The notes: generated by a model not told the origin, from the sequence alone. 64,000 nucleotides of DNA from Clostridium pascui (GCF_016908015.1 NZ_JAFBDB010000009.1:1-64000), one strand, 5' to 3'. Shown: positions 35,179 to 44,614, numbered from the stretch's first letter. A program made the numbers and translations.

Positions 35179-35806
35179 TATGATAAAGGCATTAGGAGAA
35201 ACCATACTTATGGTAGTTATAGCAGGAAGCATTTCAACTGCTATAGGAATAATAATAGGAATAATTATTGTAGTAACAAGGCCAGGAAATATACTTGAGA
35301 ATAACGCAATTTATAGTGTTGTGGGGAAAGTAATAAATATATTTCGTTCAATTCCGTTTGTAATACTTTTAGCAGCAGTTGTACCTTTTACAAGACTTAT
35401 AGTTGGAACAACAATTGGATTAAAGGGCGCCATAGTTCCATTAGTACTTGGTGCTGTTCCATTTGTGGCAAGGCAAATTGAGTCTGCTCTTTTAGACATT
35501 GATAAGGGAGTAATAGAGGCAGCACAGGCCATGGGTTCAAGTCCTTTTGAGATAATCTATAGGATTTTATTAAAGGAAGGGCTCCCAGGTATCGTTTATG
35601 CTCTAACAATTACAACAGTTAGCTTAATAGGATTTTCGGCTGTTGCAGGAACCGTAGGAGGGGGTGGACTTGGAGACTTTGCTATAAGATATGGATATCA
35701 GTACTTTAAAACTGACATCATGGTAGCTACTATAATAATTCTTCTAATCCTAGTTAATGGAATACAAAGCTTTGGTGATTTTTTACTAAAGAAATTAAGT
35801 CATTAA
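35126..35806 (+). CDS. metI: Methionine ABC transporter permease
   Basis: A 226-residue permease with about five helices. The ATPase-contact loop is EAAQAMGSSPFEIIYRILLK. The start ATG 35126 lies inside metN but has an excellent ribosome site (GGAGGTGAT, 35112 region), so I keep it; a later start would lose that site. The family's GFSAVAGTVGGGGLGDFAIR segment is present. It is part of the metNIQ operon. Confidence 0.94.
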   Translation: MLEFLNNFMPNVIELFPDMIKALGETILMVVIAGSISTAIGIIIGIIIVVTRPGNILENNAIYSVVGKVINIFRSIPFVILLAAVVPFTRLIVGTTIGLKGAIVPLVLGAVPFVARQIESALLDIDKGVIEAAQAMGSSPFEIIYRILLKEGLPGIVYALTITTVSLIGFSAVAGTVGGGGLGDFAIRYGYQYFKTDIMVATIIILLILVNGIQSFGDFLLKKLSH

Positions 35807-35847
35807 TAAAATAAAAATATTTAAGATAATTTAGGGGGGCTTTAATA

Positions 35848-36681
35848 ATGAAAATAAAAAGATTAGCAGCGTTAGTATTAGGGGTAGTAATAACTGCTAC
35901 AGCATTTGTTGGATGTGGACAGTCAAAAGGAGCATCTGCTGATGCAAGTAAGAAACAGGTTATAAAACTAGGGGTTACAGGGGATGACCATAAAGTTTGG
36001 GATAATGTAAAAGAGAGATTAGCAAAAGAGAATATTGAGTTAAAGATTGTAAGTTTTAGTGATTATGTAAGACCAAACATGGCATTAAATGATGGAGAAA
36101 TAGATGCCAATGCCTTTCAAACTATGGCATACTTTGAACAATTTAAAAAAGACCGCAACCTAGATCTTGTATCTATCGCAAATACTGTTTTAGCACCAAT
36201 GGCTATATATTCAAGTAATTTAAAAGACTTAAAGGAGCTAAAAAATGGAGATAAAATTGCTATTCCTAATGATGCAACCAATGGCGGAAGGGCACTTTTA
36301 CTTCTTCAGGAAGCAGGTTTAATTAAATTGAAGGAAGGCTCAGGTATTACCCCAACTGTCAAAGACATAGTGGAAAACCCTAAGAATTTTGAAGTAATAC
36401 CACTTGTAGCAACACAAATTCCAAGATCTATAAAAGACGTAGCAGTTGCAGCCATTAATAACGGTGTTGCAGTGGAAGCAGGATATTCTCCACTAGAAGA
36501 TTCCATATATATTGAGGATACTAAAAAGGATAGTGTTAAGAACTATTTTAATATTATAGCTGCAAGAACTAAGGATAAAGACAATGCAGCGCTTAAAAGA
36601 TTAGTAGAAATTTACCAAACTGATGAAACCAAAAAGCTTATAAAAGAAACAACTAAAGGTTCATCTATTCCTGTATTTTAA
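35848..36681 (+). CDS. metQ: Methionine-binding lipoprotein (NlpA family)
   Basis: A 277-residue NlpA-family binding protein anchored by a lipid at the cysteine in FVGCGQ (about 23). Typical features are KLGVTGDDHKVWDNV, the NDGEIDANAFQTMAYFEQF binding stretch and IPNDATNGGRALLLL. It delivers methionine to MetN-MetI. The ribosome site is AGGGGGGC. It is the last gene of the operon and is followed by a hairpin. Confidence 0.95.
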   Translation: MKIKRLAALVLGVVITATAFVGCGQSKGASADASKKQVIKLGVTGDDHKVWDNVKERLAKENIELKIVSFSDYVRPNMALNDGEIDANAFQTMAYFEQFKKDRNLDLVSIANTVLAPMAIYSSNLKDLKELKNGDKIAIPNDATNGGRALLLLQEAGLIKLKEGSGITPTVKDIVENPKNFEVIPLVATQIPRSIKDVAVAAINNGVAVEAGYSPLEDSIYIEDTKKDSVKNYFNIIAARTKDKDNAALKRLVEIYQTDETKKLIKETTKGSSIPVF

Positions 36682-36696
36682 GATTTTATCAGCATG

Positions 36697-36722
36697 GCCA
36701 TGTCTTATAAAGGGGATATGGC
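36697..36722 (+). terminator. Probable terminator of metNIQ
   Basis: GCCATGTC (36697-36704) pairs imperfectly with GATATGGC (36715-36722) and is followed by TATTTATTTTTAT. Confidence 0.65.
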
Positions 36723-36759
36723 TATTTATTTTTATGATATAATACTATAGGGTGATAAC

Positions 36760-37434
36760 ATGCAAATATTAAAAAATGATTGGCAGGATTTATTAGAAGA
36801 TGAATTTAAAAAGGATTATTATTTAAATCTTAGAGAGTTTTTGATAAATGAATATAAAACAAAAACTATATATCCTAATATGTATGATATATTCAATGCC
36901 CTGCACTACACTGAGTATAAGGATGTAAAGGTGGTTATATTAGGTCAGGATCCATATCACGGCCCTAATCAGGCACATGGATTAAGTTTCTCCGTAAAGC
37001 CAGGCGTACCAGCTCCGCCTTCTCTTATGAATATCTATAAGGAGCTTAATAATGACATGGGCTACTATATTCCTAATAATGGTTACTTAAAGAAATGGGC
37101 GGATCAAGGAGTTATGCTTCTTAATACTGTGTTAACAGTTAGAGCAGGTGAGGCAAATTCACATAAAGGAATAGGATGGGAACACTTTACTGATAAAGTA
37201 ATTAGCCTATTAAATGATAGGGAAGAACCTATTGTCTTTATATTATGGGGGAAAAATGCTCAATCCAAAGTTGATATAATAAATAACCCAAAGCATTACA
37301 TAATAAAGTCTGTTCATCCAAGTCCACTATCTGTTCATAGAGGATTTTTCGGAAGTAAGCCTTTTTCTAAGACTAATAAATTTCTTAGCTCCATAGGTAA
37401 AAAAACTATAGATTGGCAGATTGAAAATATTTAA
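36760..37434 (+). CDS. ung: Uracil-DNA glycosylase (family 1)
   Basis: A 224-residue enzyme that removes uracil from DNA. The water-activating motif [18 protein letters not shown] (catalytic Asp) and the [13 protein letters not shown] loop are complete. It is monocistronic. A terminator hairpin overlaps the stop codon. It works in the same uracil-avoidance role as the dUTPase at 17828. Confidence 0.96.
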   Translation: MQILKNDWQDLLEDEFKKDYYLNLREFLINEYKTKTIYPNMYDIFNALHYTEYKDVKVVILGQDPYHGPNQAHGLSFSVKPGVPAPPSLMNIYKELNNDMGYYIPNNGYLKKWADQGVMLLNTVLTVRAGEANSHKGIGWEHFTDKVISLLNDREEPIVFILWGKNAQSKVDIINNPKHYIIKSVHPSPLSVHRGFFGSKPFSKTNKFLSSIGKKTIDWQIENI

Positions 37435-37456
37435 AAAGCATCCTATGATGCTTTTT
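37433..37456 (+). terminator. Terminator of ung
   Basis: AAAAAGCATC (37433-37442) pairs with GATGCTTTTT (37447-37456) around a 4-base loop. Confidence 0.88.
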
Positions 37457-37552
37457 ATCATTTTTGCCTAAAAACTTTGACTTTTTTAAAGCAATTTTTA
37501 TATTATTGCATATTAAATATATAGGTAGAGATTTTTTGGAGGTGGATTACTT

Positions 37553-38455
37553 ATGGCATTATATAGACAATTACAATTATCCTTTTGGGGAGATGCTTTT
37601 GTTATAGATTTGACACCAGAGGAGAAGTTTTTCTATGTCTACTTACTTCAATGTACTAATACTAAACAATGTGGAATTTTTGAACTTCCTAAAAGAACAA
37701 TCGAATATGAGACAGGCTATAATAGGGAAACTGTGGGTAAGCTTTTAGAGAGGTTTATTACTTATGGGAAAATAGAATATTGTGAGGAAACAAAAGAGAT
37801 TATGATTTTAAACTGGATAAAGTACAACTTTATAAACAGCCCAAATACAATAAAGTGCATAAATAAGGAAATAAAAGAAATTAAACATAAGGAGTTTGTA
37901 GATAAGCTTTATGATTTATGTAAGAAGCTAGGATACCCTATACATTTAATTTTTGATGGGGTAGGGGACTTTCTGGAAAAAACAAGGGTCTTAGAAGGGG
38001 CTTATAAGGACCTAGGGGAAGAAGAAATTAAAGAAGAAATTAAAGAAGAAATTAAAAAAGAAATTGAAGAAGTAGAAGAAGCAGAAGAAATAATAGGGAA
38101 CTCTGCTGCTGATGTTCATGAGAATGTAGTTAATGAGACAGAAAATGCAGGTATCAGTGAAGTTTTAGAGATATTTAATGACAATATTCACCTAATAACT
38201 CCTATAGAGTTTGAAAGTCTTCAGGATTGGAGTAAGGATATGAGCTGTGATTCTATAATTTTGGCCATTAAAGAGGCGGCGTATCATAATGCTCGAAGCA
38301 TGAAATACATAGATTCGGTTTTAAATAATTGGTATATCCTTAATCTTACAACGGGCCCAAAAATTCTAGCTTATCAAAGGGAATGGAAGGATAAAAATAA
38401 AGATAAGTGCAATAAAACTAAATTTCAAGGTGCTAATGCTGAAGCTTATGTATAA
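37553..38455 (+). CDS. DnaD-domain protein with an acidic repeat linker
   Basis: A 300-residue protein. The N-terminal half (about 1-115) resembles the N-terminal domain of phage-type replisome organisers (RQLQLSFWGDAFVIDLTPEE). The C-terminal half (about 205-290) is a DnaD domain ending in MKYIDSVLNNWYILNLTT. Between them lies an acidic, Lys/Glu-rich linker made by a 12-bp tandem repeat. No other phage genes are nearby, so it is more likely a resident accessory replication or restart protein than prophage. It is the second DnaD paralogue in the window and is monocistronic. Confidence 0.82.
   Translation: MALYRQLQLSFWGDAFVIDLTPEEKFFYVYLLQCTNTKQCGIFELPKRTIEYETGYNRETVGKLLERFITYGKIEYCEETKEIMILNWIKYNFINSPNTIKCINKEIKEIKHKEFVDKLYDLCKKLGYPIHLIFDGVGDFLEKTRVLEGAYKDLGEEEIKEEIKEEIKKEIEEVEEAEEIIGNSAADVHENVVNETENAGISEVLEIFNDNIHLITPIEFESLQDWSKDMSCDSIILAIKEAAYHNARSMKYIDSVLNNWYILNLTTGPKILAYQREWKDKNKDKCNKTKFQGANAEAYV
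38021..38068 (+). repeat. 12-bp tandem repeat in the DnaD-type gene
   Basis: Three exact copies of GAAGAAATTAAA plus one degenerate copy, in frame, encode repeated EEIK units. The repeat forms the acidic linker and could change length by slippage without breaking the frame. Confidence 0.92.
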
Positions 38456-38537
38456 CGTAGACTAAGGGTGATTGGGGTGTACTAAAAGTGCCACCCACAT
38501 AGCAAGATTAAAAAACAATAGAATATCTTTTACTTTA

Positions 38538-39398
38538 CTAGTAATTTGTAAGCACATAGTCCATTTGTTTGCAGCCGATGGCAGAGGCAACTGAACTGCA
38601 TTTTGCTCGCAATAGATAAAATATAGTTTTATCTTTAATATCACTTAATGTTTCAAAGTTAGCTTGTCCTTTACTTATAATAAGATCTGCCTTGTTAAAT
38701 TCACTCTTAAATGTACTTGAGCAATCTTTTAATATAGTTCCTTGTGCAGCATGTCCATTGTCGATAACTTTTACTAGATTTACAATACCTGTGCTTATTG
38801 CATCCTGCATCGTTGCATCATTAACTATTGGGCCTCCCTTTACCACATAAGTAACCTTGTTTAATGGAAGATTCTCTAATAGAAATTTATCAAATATTAT
38901 TTCGCCAGCATTGTCAGCAATATACATAATATTATTTGATTTCTCTACTGCTTCTCGCAGAGCTGCTGTTCCAGTACCAAAAATATCATGCTTGATACTG
39001 TCCTCAACGGACTTAACAACATCTGAGTGCTCTAGCTTTAAGCCAACTGAAAAATCTATAATATTTCCTGCAATAGCTAGCCTACAGGACATATCGAAGG
39101 GATCTTTTGCATTATCTAACCACTTTTCCCTAGTAATTCTTTCATAAATCTCTTTAGCAATTTCATTATACTGTTCTTTCAATCTTGCATATGGATCAAT
39201 AATCTTAGTAATATTCTTAGCATGTTGATGCATCCTAAAAGCTATTTCAGGCGCTGTTTCATTGAAGTTTATTTCTGCTAATTCTTTCAAAGATTTTTTG
39301 ATTATTTCTTCCTGTATTGTTACATTGCTTGTAGATTCTTCAGCTATTTCTACTGCTTGTCTAGCAAGACAGTAGATGCATTCATGTGATATTTTCAT
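38538..39398 (-). CDS. DUF89 (ARMT1-like) metal-dependent phosphatase
   Basis: A 286-residue DUF89 protein. The N-terminal CIYCLARQAVEIAEE stretch and the metal-binding motif YIADNAGEIIFDKFLLE (about 160-176) are characteristic, as is the later ADLIISKGQANFETL. The family includes damage-control phosphatases that remove wrong or overflow phosphometabolites such as sugar phosphates. Substrate cannot be told here. Start ATG 39398 follows AAGGAG. It is monocistronic. Confidence 0.87.
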   Translation of the reverse strand: MKISHECIYCLARQAVEIAEESTSNVTIQEEIIKKSLKELAEINFNETAPEIAFRMHQHAKNITKIIDPYARLKEQYNEIAKEIYERITREKWLDNAKDPFDMSCRLAIAGNIIDFSVGLKLEHSDVVKSVEDSIKHDIFGTGTAALREAVEKSNNIMYIADNAGEIIFDKFLLENLPLNKVTYVVKGGPIVNDATMQDAISTGIVNLVKVIDNGHAAQGTILKDCSSTFKSEFNKADLIISKGQANFETLSDIKDKTIFYLLRAKCSSVASAIGCKQMDYVLTNY

Positions 39399-39824
39399 AG
39401 CATTTTCTCCTTAAGAGCAATATGATTTTACTCCACTAATTAGAGTATTTATATTATACCATCTTAATTTACAATTAAGAAACTACATTTATTTATGGTA
39501 ATGTTTCCTGTACCGTTATATTGGAGGTTTTTACTAATGTCATCTGTTTAAACTAACACGTCAAATTTCCATTGCATATATACCTTTTAGGATATCTATG
39601 ACCTTAATCATACACTCCTATATGTGTGGTGGTTGATGCTCAATTTCTAAAGACTTCTATGTTTAATGATTGAAATTTGTGAAGAAAGGTGTTATGTTAT
39701 CTACTGAAATCAAAAACAATATCATTGCTGCATAATATTGAATTTGAAAATTAAGATTGGCAATATTATATAATAAAGAGCTTATTTGATAGGTTCTTTT
39801 TAAGTGATAAAGAGAGGTAATAAT
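39399..39824. other. 426-base intergenic stretch, one candidate promoter only
   Basis: I see no convincing gene or stable RNA here. Upstream of the ABC-F gene there is TTGAAA (39744-39749) with TATATA 17 bases later or TATAAT 19 bases later (39769-39774), a plausible sigma-A promoter. If used, the ABC-F mRNA leader would be short, leaving no room for a leader-peptide attenuator. Confidence 0.55.
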
Positions 39825-41564
39825 ATGATAAAGGTTGATAACTTGTCTTACTCGTTCCCACAAAAAAATCTATATAATAATATTTCATTTTCATTAGAAG
39901 ATGGTCAACATTGCGCTTTTATAGGGAGAAATGGAAATGGAAAAAGTACATTAATAGATATAATTATGAATCCAGAAAGATATATGTTTGATGGTAAGTT
40001 AGAGATGGACCCTAATTGTAGAATTGGGTATGTAAGTCAGTTCTCGCAAATAGAGGAGAGAAAAGATACTACAGTTTACGAATATGTAGCAGAAGAATTT
40101 ATTAAATTACAAAATCAAATAACATCCATTTGCACTGAAATGGAAACATCTATGGATATTGATACTTTATTAGAAAAATACCAGCAAGCTTTAGACGCAT
40201 TTAATGCAATTGGTGGGGATGATTTCGAAAGCATCATAAACAAGAAACTAAATCTTGCAAATCTAACCAGGCATAAAGATCTAATGATATCTGAGCTTAG
40301 TGGCGGAGAATTCAAACTTATACAAGTTATTAAGGAGATGTTCAGTAATCCAGACTTAATGATTATGGATGAACCAGATGTATTCTTAGACTTTGAAAAC
40401 CTTAATTCTCTTAAAGACCTAATTAATTCACATAAAGGAACACTATTAGTTATTACGCACAACAGGTATTTATTGAATCATTGTTTTAACAAAATTCTGC
40501 ACCTTGAAAACATGGAACTCCAAGAATTTGATGGAAGATTTATTGATTATAACTTTTCATTGCTTCAAACTAAAATTGAATTGCAAGAACTGGCTATGGC
40601 CGATAGTGAAGAAATTGAAAGAAATGCTAAATTAATCGATAAACTAAGGGAGATTGCAACTGATGATTCTGAAGCTGCTAGAGGAAAGTCTTTAAAGGCT
40701 AGAGTGAAAATTCAAGAAAGATTAGAAGCAAGACGTATTAAAGAGCCTTTTTTGGATATTAAGCAGCCAAATATAAGTTTTGATATTGATAATAAAACCG
40801 AAAATATCATCGCTTTAAAGGTTAATGATTACAGTGTTTCCTATGATGAGATGCTTTTACAAAATGTTAATATCGAGATTAAATCTACTGATAAAGTAGC
40901 TATTATCGGTTCAAATGGTACTGGAAAAACCACTTTATTAAGATCCATTTTTAAGAATAATAGTGATTCAATTGAAATAAGTCCTGAAATTAAAATGGCT
41001 TATTTATCTCAACATCAAGGTGAAACACTAAATGAGTCTAATACAATATTTGAAGAGTTCTTCGATGCAGGTTTTAAAACCTATGCAGAGATTAAATCAT
41101 ATATTTCGAACTATGGCTTTGAGGGAGAAATACTTGATCATAAAATAGGATCCCTATCCGGCGGAGAAAAAAATGTGCTTCAATTAGCTAAAGTTTCTGC
41201 TAGTAAAGCAAACATGTTGCTTCTGGATGAACCCACAAGTCATTTAGATACATATTCACAAATAGCGCTTGAAAAAGCCATTGAAAACTATAAAGGCGCG
41301 ATTTTAATGATCTCTCATGATTACTATCTTATATCCAATTGCATGGATTATGTTCTAATCGTTGAAGATAAAACCCTTAGAAAAATGAGTATGAAGAAAT
41401 TTAGAAGGAAGATTTATGCCAATCATTTTGATAGGGACTATTTAGAAGTTGAACAAAAGAAAAAATCAATTGAAACGAAAATAGAATTGGCTTTAAAAGA
41501 CACTAATTTTGAGCTTGCAAAAGCTTTATCTGAAGAGTTAGAAGAGCTGATTAAGTTGCTTTAA
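39825..41564 (+). CDS. ABC-F family ATPase
   Basis: A 579-residue protein with two ABC ATPase domains and no membrane segment. Domain 1 has GRNGNGKST, LSGGEFKLIQ and LMIMDEPDVFLD. Domain 2 has GSNGTGKTT, LSGGEKNVLQ and LLLDEPTSHLD. The linker between them (about 245-320) is charged and helical, as in ABC-F proteins that act on the ribosome as translation factors or antibiotic-protection proteins. I chose ATG 39825 (MIKVDNLSYSF), preceded by GAGAGG. It lies next to a transposase relic, which is compatible with acquisition. Whether it gives drug resistance is not shown. Confidence 0.9.
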   Translation: MIKVDNLSYSFPQKNLYNNISFSLEDGQHCAFIGRNGNGKSTLIDIIMNPERYMFDGKLEMDPNCRIGYVSQFSQIEERKDTTVYEYVAEEFIKLQNQITSICTEMETSMDIDTLLEKYQQALDAFNAIGGDDFESIINKKLNLANLTRHKDLMISELSGGEFKLIQVIKEMFSNPDLMIMDEPDVFLDFENLNSLKDLINSHKGTLLVITHNRYLLNHCFNKILHLENMELQEFDGRFIDYNFSLLQTKIELQELAMADSEEIERNAKLIDKLREIATDDSEAARGKSLKARVKIQERLEARRIKEPFLDIKQPNISFDIDNKTENIIALKVNDYSVSYDEMLLQNVNIEIKSTDKVAIIGSNGTGKTTLLRSIFKNNSDSIEISPEIKMAYLSQHQGETLNESNTIFEEFFDAGFKTYAEIKSYISNYGFEGEILDHKIGSLSGGEKNVLQLAKVSASKANMLLLDEPTSHLDTYSQIALEKAIENYKGAILMISHDYYLISNCMDYVLIVEDKTLRKMSMKKFRRKIYANHFDRDYLEVEQKKKSIETKIELALKDTNFELAKALSEELEELIKLL

Positions 41565-41585
41565 TAAGAAGCTCCTAGAAACAAT

Positions 41586-41711
41586 AAAAGTTGTACATAA
41601 AAAAGCTATGGAATCTATGGTGCACCTCAGATAACTAAGAATCTACTTGAAGATCAGAAAGCTAGCAAGGGACGCGTAGCGCGGCTTATGAAAGCAGATG
41701 GCATACGCTAA
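41586..41711 (+). pseudogene. Relic of an IS3-family transposase (orfB fragment)
   Basis: Translation from 41604 gives SYGIYGAPQITKNLLEDQKA and then a segment ending GRVARLMKADGIR. This is the N-terminal region of the IS3/IS150-type orfB integrase. A single missing base in the A-run near 41600 breaks the frame, and a TAA at 41709-41711 ends it. No catalytic DDE core and no second gene remain. It marks an old insertion between the ABC-F gene and the higher-G+C glycan cluster. Confidence 0.85.
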
Positions 41712-41735
41712 TTTTCAATTAACATATCACAAAAC

Positions 41736-41790
41736 AAAGGGGTTATGCTGAAAGATGAACTCAAAATCATCTTACAACATAGCCCCTTTT
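41736..41790 (+). terminator. Strong hairpin with T-run after the IS relic
   Basis: AAAGGGGTTATG (41736-41747) pairs with CATAGCCCCTTT (41778-41789), with an inner AAGATGA/TCATCTT stem, and is followed by TATTTTTTT. It insulates the cluster from the ABC-F gene. Confidence 0.82.
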
Positions 41791-41909
41791 ATTTTTTTAA
41801 CTTTACCAGATGAGAATCCTCAATGTAAGTGATATTTTCTATGCGTGGTGAATATGCTAATATATGGTGCTCCGGCATATAATTAGTATGTAATTGAGAG
41901 GTAATTGTA

Positions 41910-42872
41910 ATGATGAAGCTTGCTTTGATAGGCTGTGGAAAATGGGGAAAAAATTATCTGAAAACTGTAAATGCAATAGAGGGCTGTGAATTGAAGTGGG
42001 CCTGCGACCTAGAGTATGAAAAGCTAAATCAAGCAGCTGCTGTTTACCCTCAGACCAGGTTCACTGAAAATAAGGCAGATATATTCAATGACGGTGAGGT
42101 ACAGGGGGTTATTATAGCCACAACACCTGAAAGTCATTACATACTGGCGAAGGAAGCAATAAGCAAAGGCAAAGCTGTTCTCGTAGAAAAGCCAGTGACA
42201 ATTAACAGTAAAGACAGTCATGATCTAATTGAATTGGCTGCTGATCAAAATACCGTATTGATGGCCGGCCATACATTGATTTACCATCCTGCTGTGAAAA
42301 GGATAAAGGGGCTTCTGGAAGAAAAACATATTATTGATGATCTATGTTACTTGAACATGTCCAGAACCAGTTCCACTTCTCAGGCTCCTAAAGTAGATGT
42401 TCTTCATGATCTGGCAGTTCATGATATTTATCTTTCACGCCACCTTATAGGGATGGATCCTATCTGGGTAATTGCCCATGGTGAAAAATATATTCAAAGT
42501 CCTTATAACAATGTTATCAATATACTGTTGGGTTTCCCCAATGGTAAAACAGCTTCTATATTTGCTAGCTTCATTCATACGGAAAAAACAAGGAAAATGA
42601 CACTGGTTGCATCGAAAACAAAATTAGTATTTGACGATGTACAGACTGCCGATAGAAAGATCCAAATCTTCCATAACGGAGAGCAGGAGCATTTTTGGGC
42701 AGTGGAAGACAATTCGGAACCTCTGACACAGGAGTGTATTCATTTTATGGAATGCATTAGAGAACACAAGGAACCTCTTAGCGGCAGAAAAGATATAGAA
42801 TTTGTAGCAAAAATAACTGATTGCATTTTGGAATCTCTCGCAAAAGTCGGAGAGAAAATCAACATCTTTTGA
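41910..42872 (+). CDS. Gfo/Idh/MocA-family oxidoreductase
   Basis: A 320-residue NAD(P)-dependent oxidoreductase. The N-terminal Rossmann motif ALIGCGKWGKNYL is followed by the family's VEKPVT motif (about 93-98). The C-terminal substrate domain has HDLAVHDIYLSRHLIG. Relatives such as WlbA/WbpB and GnnA oxidise C3 of UDP-sugars in amino-sugar pathways. It is the first gene of a six-gene cluster with visibly higher G+C than its flanks. The ribosome site is GAGAGG. The sugar substrate is inferred from neighbours. Confidence 0.88.
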   Translation: MMKLALIGCGKWGKNYLKTVNAIEGCELKWACDLEYEKLNQAAAVYPQTRFTENKADIFNDGEVQGVIIATTPESHYILAKEAISKGKAVLVEKPVTINSKDSHDLIELAADQNTVLMAGHTLIYHPAVKRIKGLLEEKHIIDDLCYLNMSRTSSTSQAPKVDVLHDLAVHDIYLSRHLIGMDPIWVIAHGEKYIQSPYNNVINILLGFPNGKTASIFASFIHTEKTRKMTLVASKTKLVFDDVQTADRKIQIFHNGEQEHFWAVEDNSEPLTQECIHFMECIREHKEPLSGRKDIEFVAKITDCILESLAKVGEKINIF

Positions 42873-42917
42873 TGGAGATGGTAAGCACTATAATCAGGAA
42901 AGTGTGGTGAAATTATA

Positions 42918-43901
42918 TTGTTTGTAAAGAGATATTCAAAAGAGCTTGAGAATGAATGGGAGGGATTTGTGAGTTCCTCAGTTAACGGCACTTTTATGCA
43001 GGAGAGAAGATTTCTGGGTTATCATCCTTCAGACAGGTTTTTAGATCATTCCCTGATATTTATGGAGGATAAGGGAATCATTGCTGTTCTTCCTGCCGCC
43101 GTAGTACAACAAGAGGATAAACGCATCCTAGTTTCCCACCCCGGCGCCTCCCATGGAGGGCTCATAATAAAGTCCAGTCTAAGCACTAAAAAATGCCTGA
43201 AGCTCGTAAGTGCCCTTGTGGAATATTGTGCCATAGCTGGTTTTGACTATATACGGCTAAAACCTGTTCCAAAGGTTTACCATAATGAGCTTTCGGAACA
43301 ACTTGACTTTGCTTTAAGGTTTTCTGGGTTTAGGCTTGAGTATACAGAGCTGGCCACAGTCCTTGAGCTAAAAAAAGGTGAGGAATCTTTTGTAAAGCGG
43401 GTAATGAGTGACACCGCTTTTCGAAACTATCAGAAGGCATTGAAAAGTGGACTATCAGTGGTGGAGGATGCCGATATAAATGATTTTTGGCCTATCTTAG
43501 AAAATAAACTTAAACATAATCATAATGCAAAGCCTGCACATACATTAGATGAAATCAAACATCTAAAAACTCTTTATCCTCACAGGATAAAACTCTTTGC
43601 AGCATATGAAGGAGTAACTCCTGCAGCGGGTGTTTTGGCATTTTTACTGAACGACAGAGTTATAAACTGTTTTTATATTGCCCACCACGATGGTTTCCAA
43701 CATAAGCGGCCGTTAAACCTTATTTTTGGTCATATGATGGAATGGGGACTAAAAAACAGCTTTTCATATTTAGATTGGGGTATTTCCACTGAGGTAAAAG
43801 GAAGTAGAGTCAATACAGGGCTGTTTCGTTTCAAAGAAGGTTATGGAGGGCATGGGATACTTAGGGAATGCTATTTGTATGAAGTAAACAATAGCAAATA
43901 A
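42918..43901 (+). CDS. FemAB/GNAT-like acyltransferase
   Basis: A 327-residue protein with the layout of FemAB-type or BioF2-like acetyltransferases, i.e. two GNAT folds. The segments SDTAFRNYQKALKSGLSV and later FKEGYGGHGILRE match the C-terminal fold, and GVLAFLLNDRVINCFYIAHH is a core beta region. FemAB proteins move amino acids from tRNA; other members transfer acyl groups to sugars. The start is TTG 42918. Next to an LpxC-type deacetylase, a role in re-acylating a free amine is plausible but unproven. Confidence 0.78.
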   Translation: MFVKRYSKELENEWEGFVSSSVNGTFMQERRFLGYHPSDRFLDHSLIFMEDKGIIAVLPAAVVQQEDKRILVSHPGASHGGLIIKSSLSTKKCLKLVSALVEYCAIAGFDYIRLKPVPKVYHNELSEQLDFALRFSGFRLEYTELATVLELKKGEESFVKRVMSDTAFRNYQKALKSGLSVVEDADINDFWPILENKLKHNHNAKPAHTLDEIKHLKTLYPHRIKLFAAYEGVTPAAGVLAFLLNDRVINCFYIAHHDGFQHKRPLNLIFGHMMEWGLKNSFSYLDWGISTEVKGSRVNTGLFRFKEGYGGHGILRECYLYEVNNSK

Positions 43902-43918
43902 TTTAAAGGAGTAAGGTA

Positions 43919-44614
43919 ATGAAATTAGCAGGTCATCAACCGAATTATATTCCCTGGCCGGGATATTTTGTTAAGATGGCACAGTGTGATATTTTTTTTA
44001 TTTTAGATACTGCTCAGTTTCAAACAGGCAGTTCATTGGATAATAGGAATCTTATCAAAACTTCCCAAGGGACTCAGATGCTAACTGTGCCGGTGAAACG
44101 CAAAGGCATGGGCTTGCAGCGGTTTAATGAAGTTACTGTTATACCAGGCTTTAAAAGGCATCATCTTATGGCACTCAAAGTAAACTACGCCAAAGCACCC
44201 CATTTCAAAGAAGTTTTCCCCATGATGGAGCAGGTATTGCAAGATACCGGATATCTTATAGATACCAACATGGCTTTTATCAAGCTGGTATATGACCTGC
44301 TGGGACTTAAAACAAAGCTTGTGTTTTTATCAGATTTACCTCAATTTTCTGAGCTTCGAAAAAATGAACTAATAGCTGCAATCTGTCGCCACTTTTCTGC
44401 TGACAGTTACCTGTCCGGTATTGGAGGAATGGCATATATTAAGCCAGAGATTTTTGAAAAACAAGGTATTAAATTGGAGTATTTGGATTATGAACCTACA
44501 GCATATTCGCAGCTTTGGGGCAATTTTATCCCTAATTTGTCTATAGTTGATATGTTATTTAATTGCGGTGCGGAGGGCACACGCAAGCTTTTGTTGAAAG
44601 AGGTGCAATTATGA
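43919..44614 (+). CDS. WbqC-family protein
   Basis: A 231-residue WbqC-like protein. The N-terminal GHQPNYIPWPGYFVKMAQCD is the family signature, followed by FQTGSSLDNRNLIKTSQG. WbqC proteins occur in O-antigen, capsule and flagellin-glycan clusters, often beside aminotransferases or acyltransferases, but their reaction is not well defined. It overlaps the next gene by 4 bases (ATGA), so it is translated as part of the cluster. Confidence 0.88.
   Translation: MKLAGHQPNYIPWPGYFVKMAQCDIFFILDTAQFQTGSSLDNRNLIKTSQGTQMLTVPVKRKGMGLQRFNEVTVIPGFKRHHLMALKVNYAKAPHFKEVFPMMEQVLQDTGYLIDTNMAFIKLVYDLLGLKTKLVFLSDLPQFSELRKNELIAAICRHFSADSYLSGIGGMAYIKPEIFEKQGIKLEYLDYEPTAYSQLWGNFIPNLSIVDMLFNCGAEGTRKLLLKEVQL

Noticed and set aside
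37553-38455. Prophage island around the replisome-organiser-like gene
   Set aside because: Neighbours are ung and a DUF89 phosphatase. There is no integrase, no structural gene and no att-like repeat.
39663-39863. A 66-codon minus-strand frame in the gap before the ABC-F gene
   Set aside because: It has no ribosome site, an unusual composition, and overlaps the ABC-F start and its candidate promoter.
41736-41790. The hairpin after the transposase relic as an IS terminal inverted repeat
   Set aside because: Its arms are only 30 bases apart and followed by a T-run, which fits a terminator; no second element end was seen.
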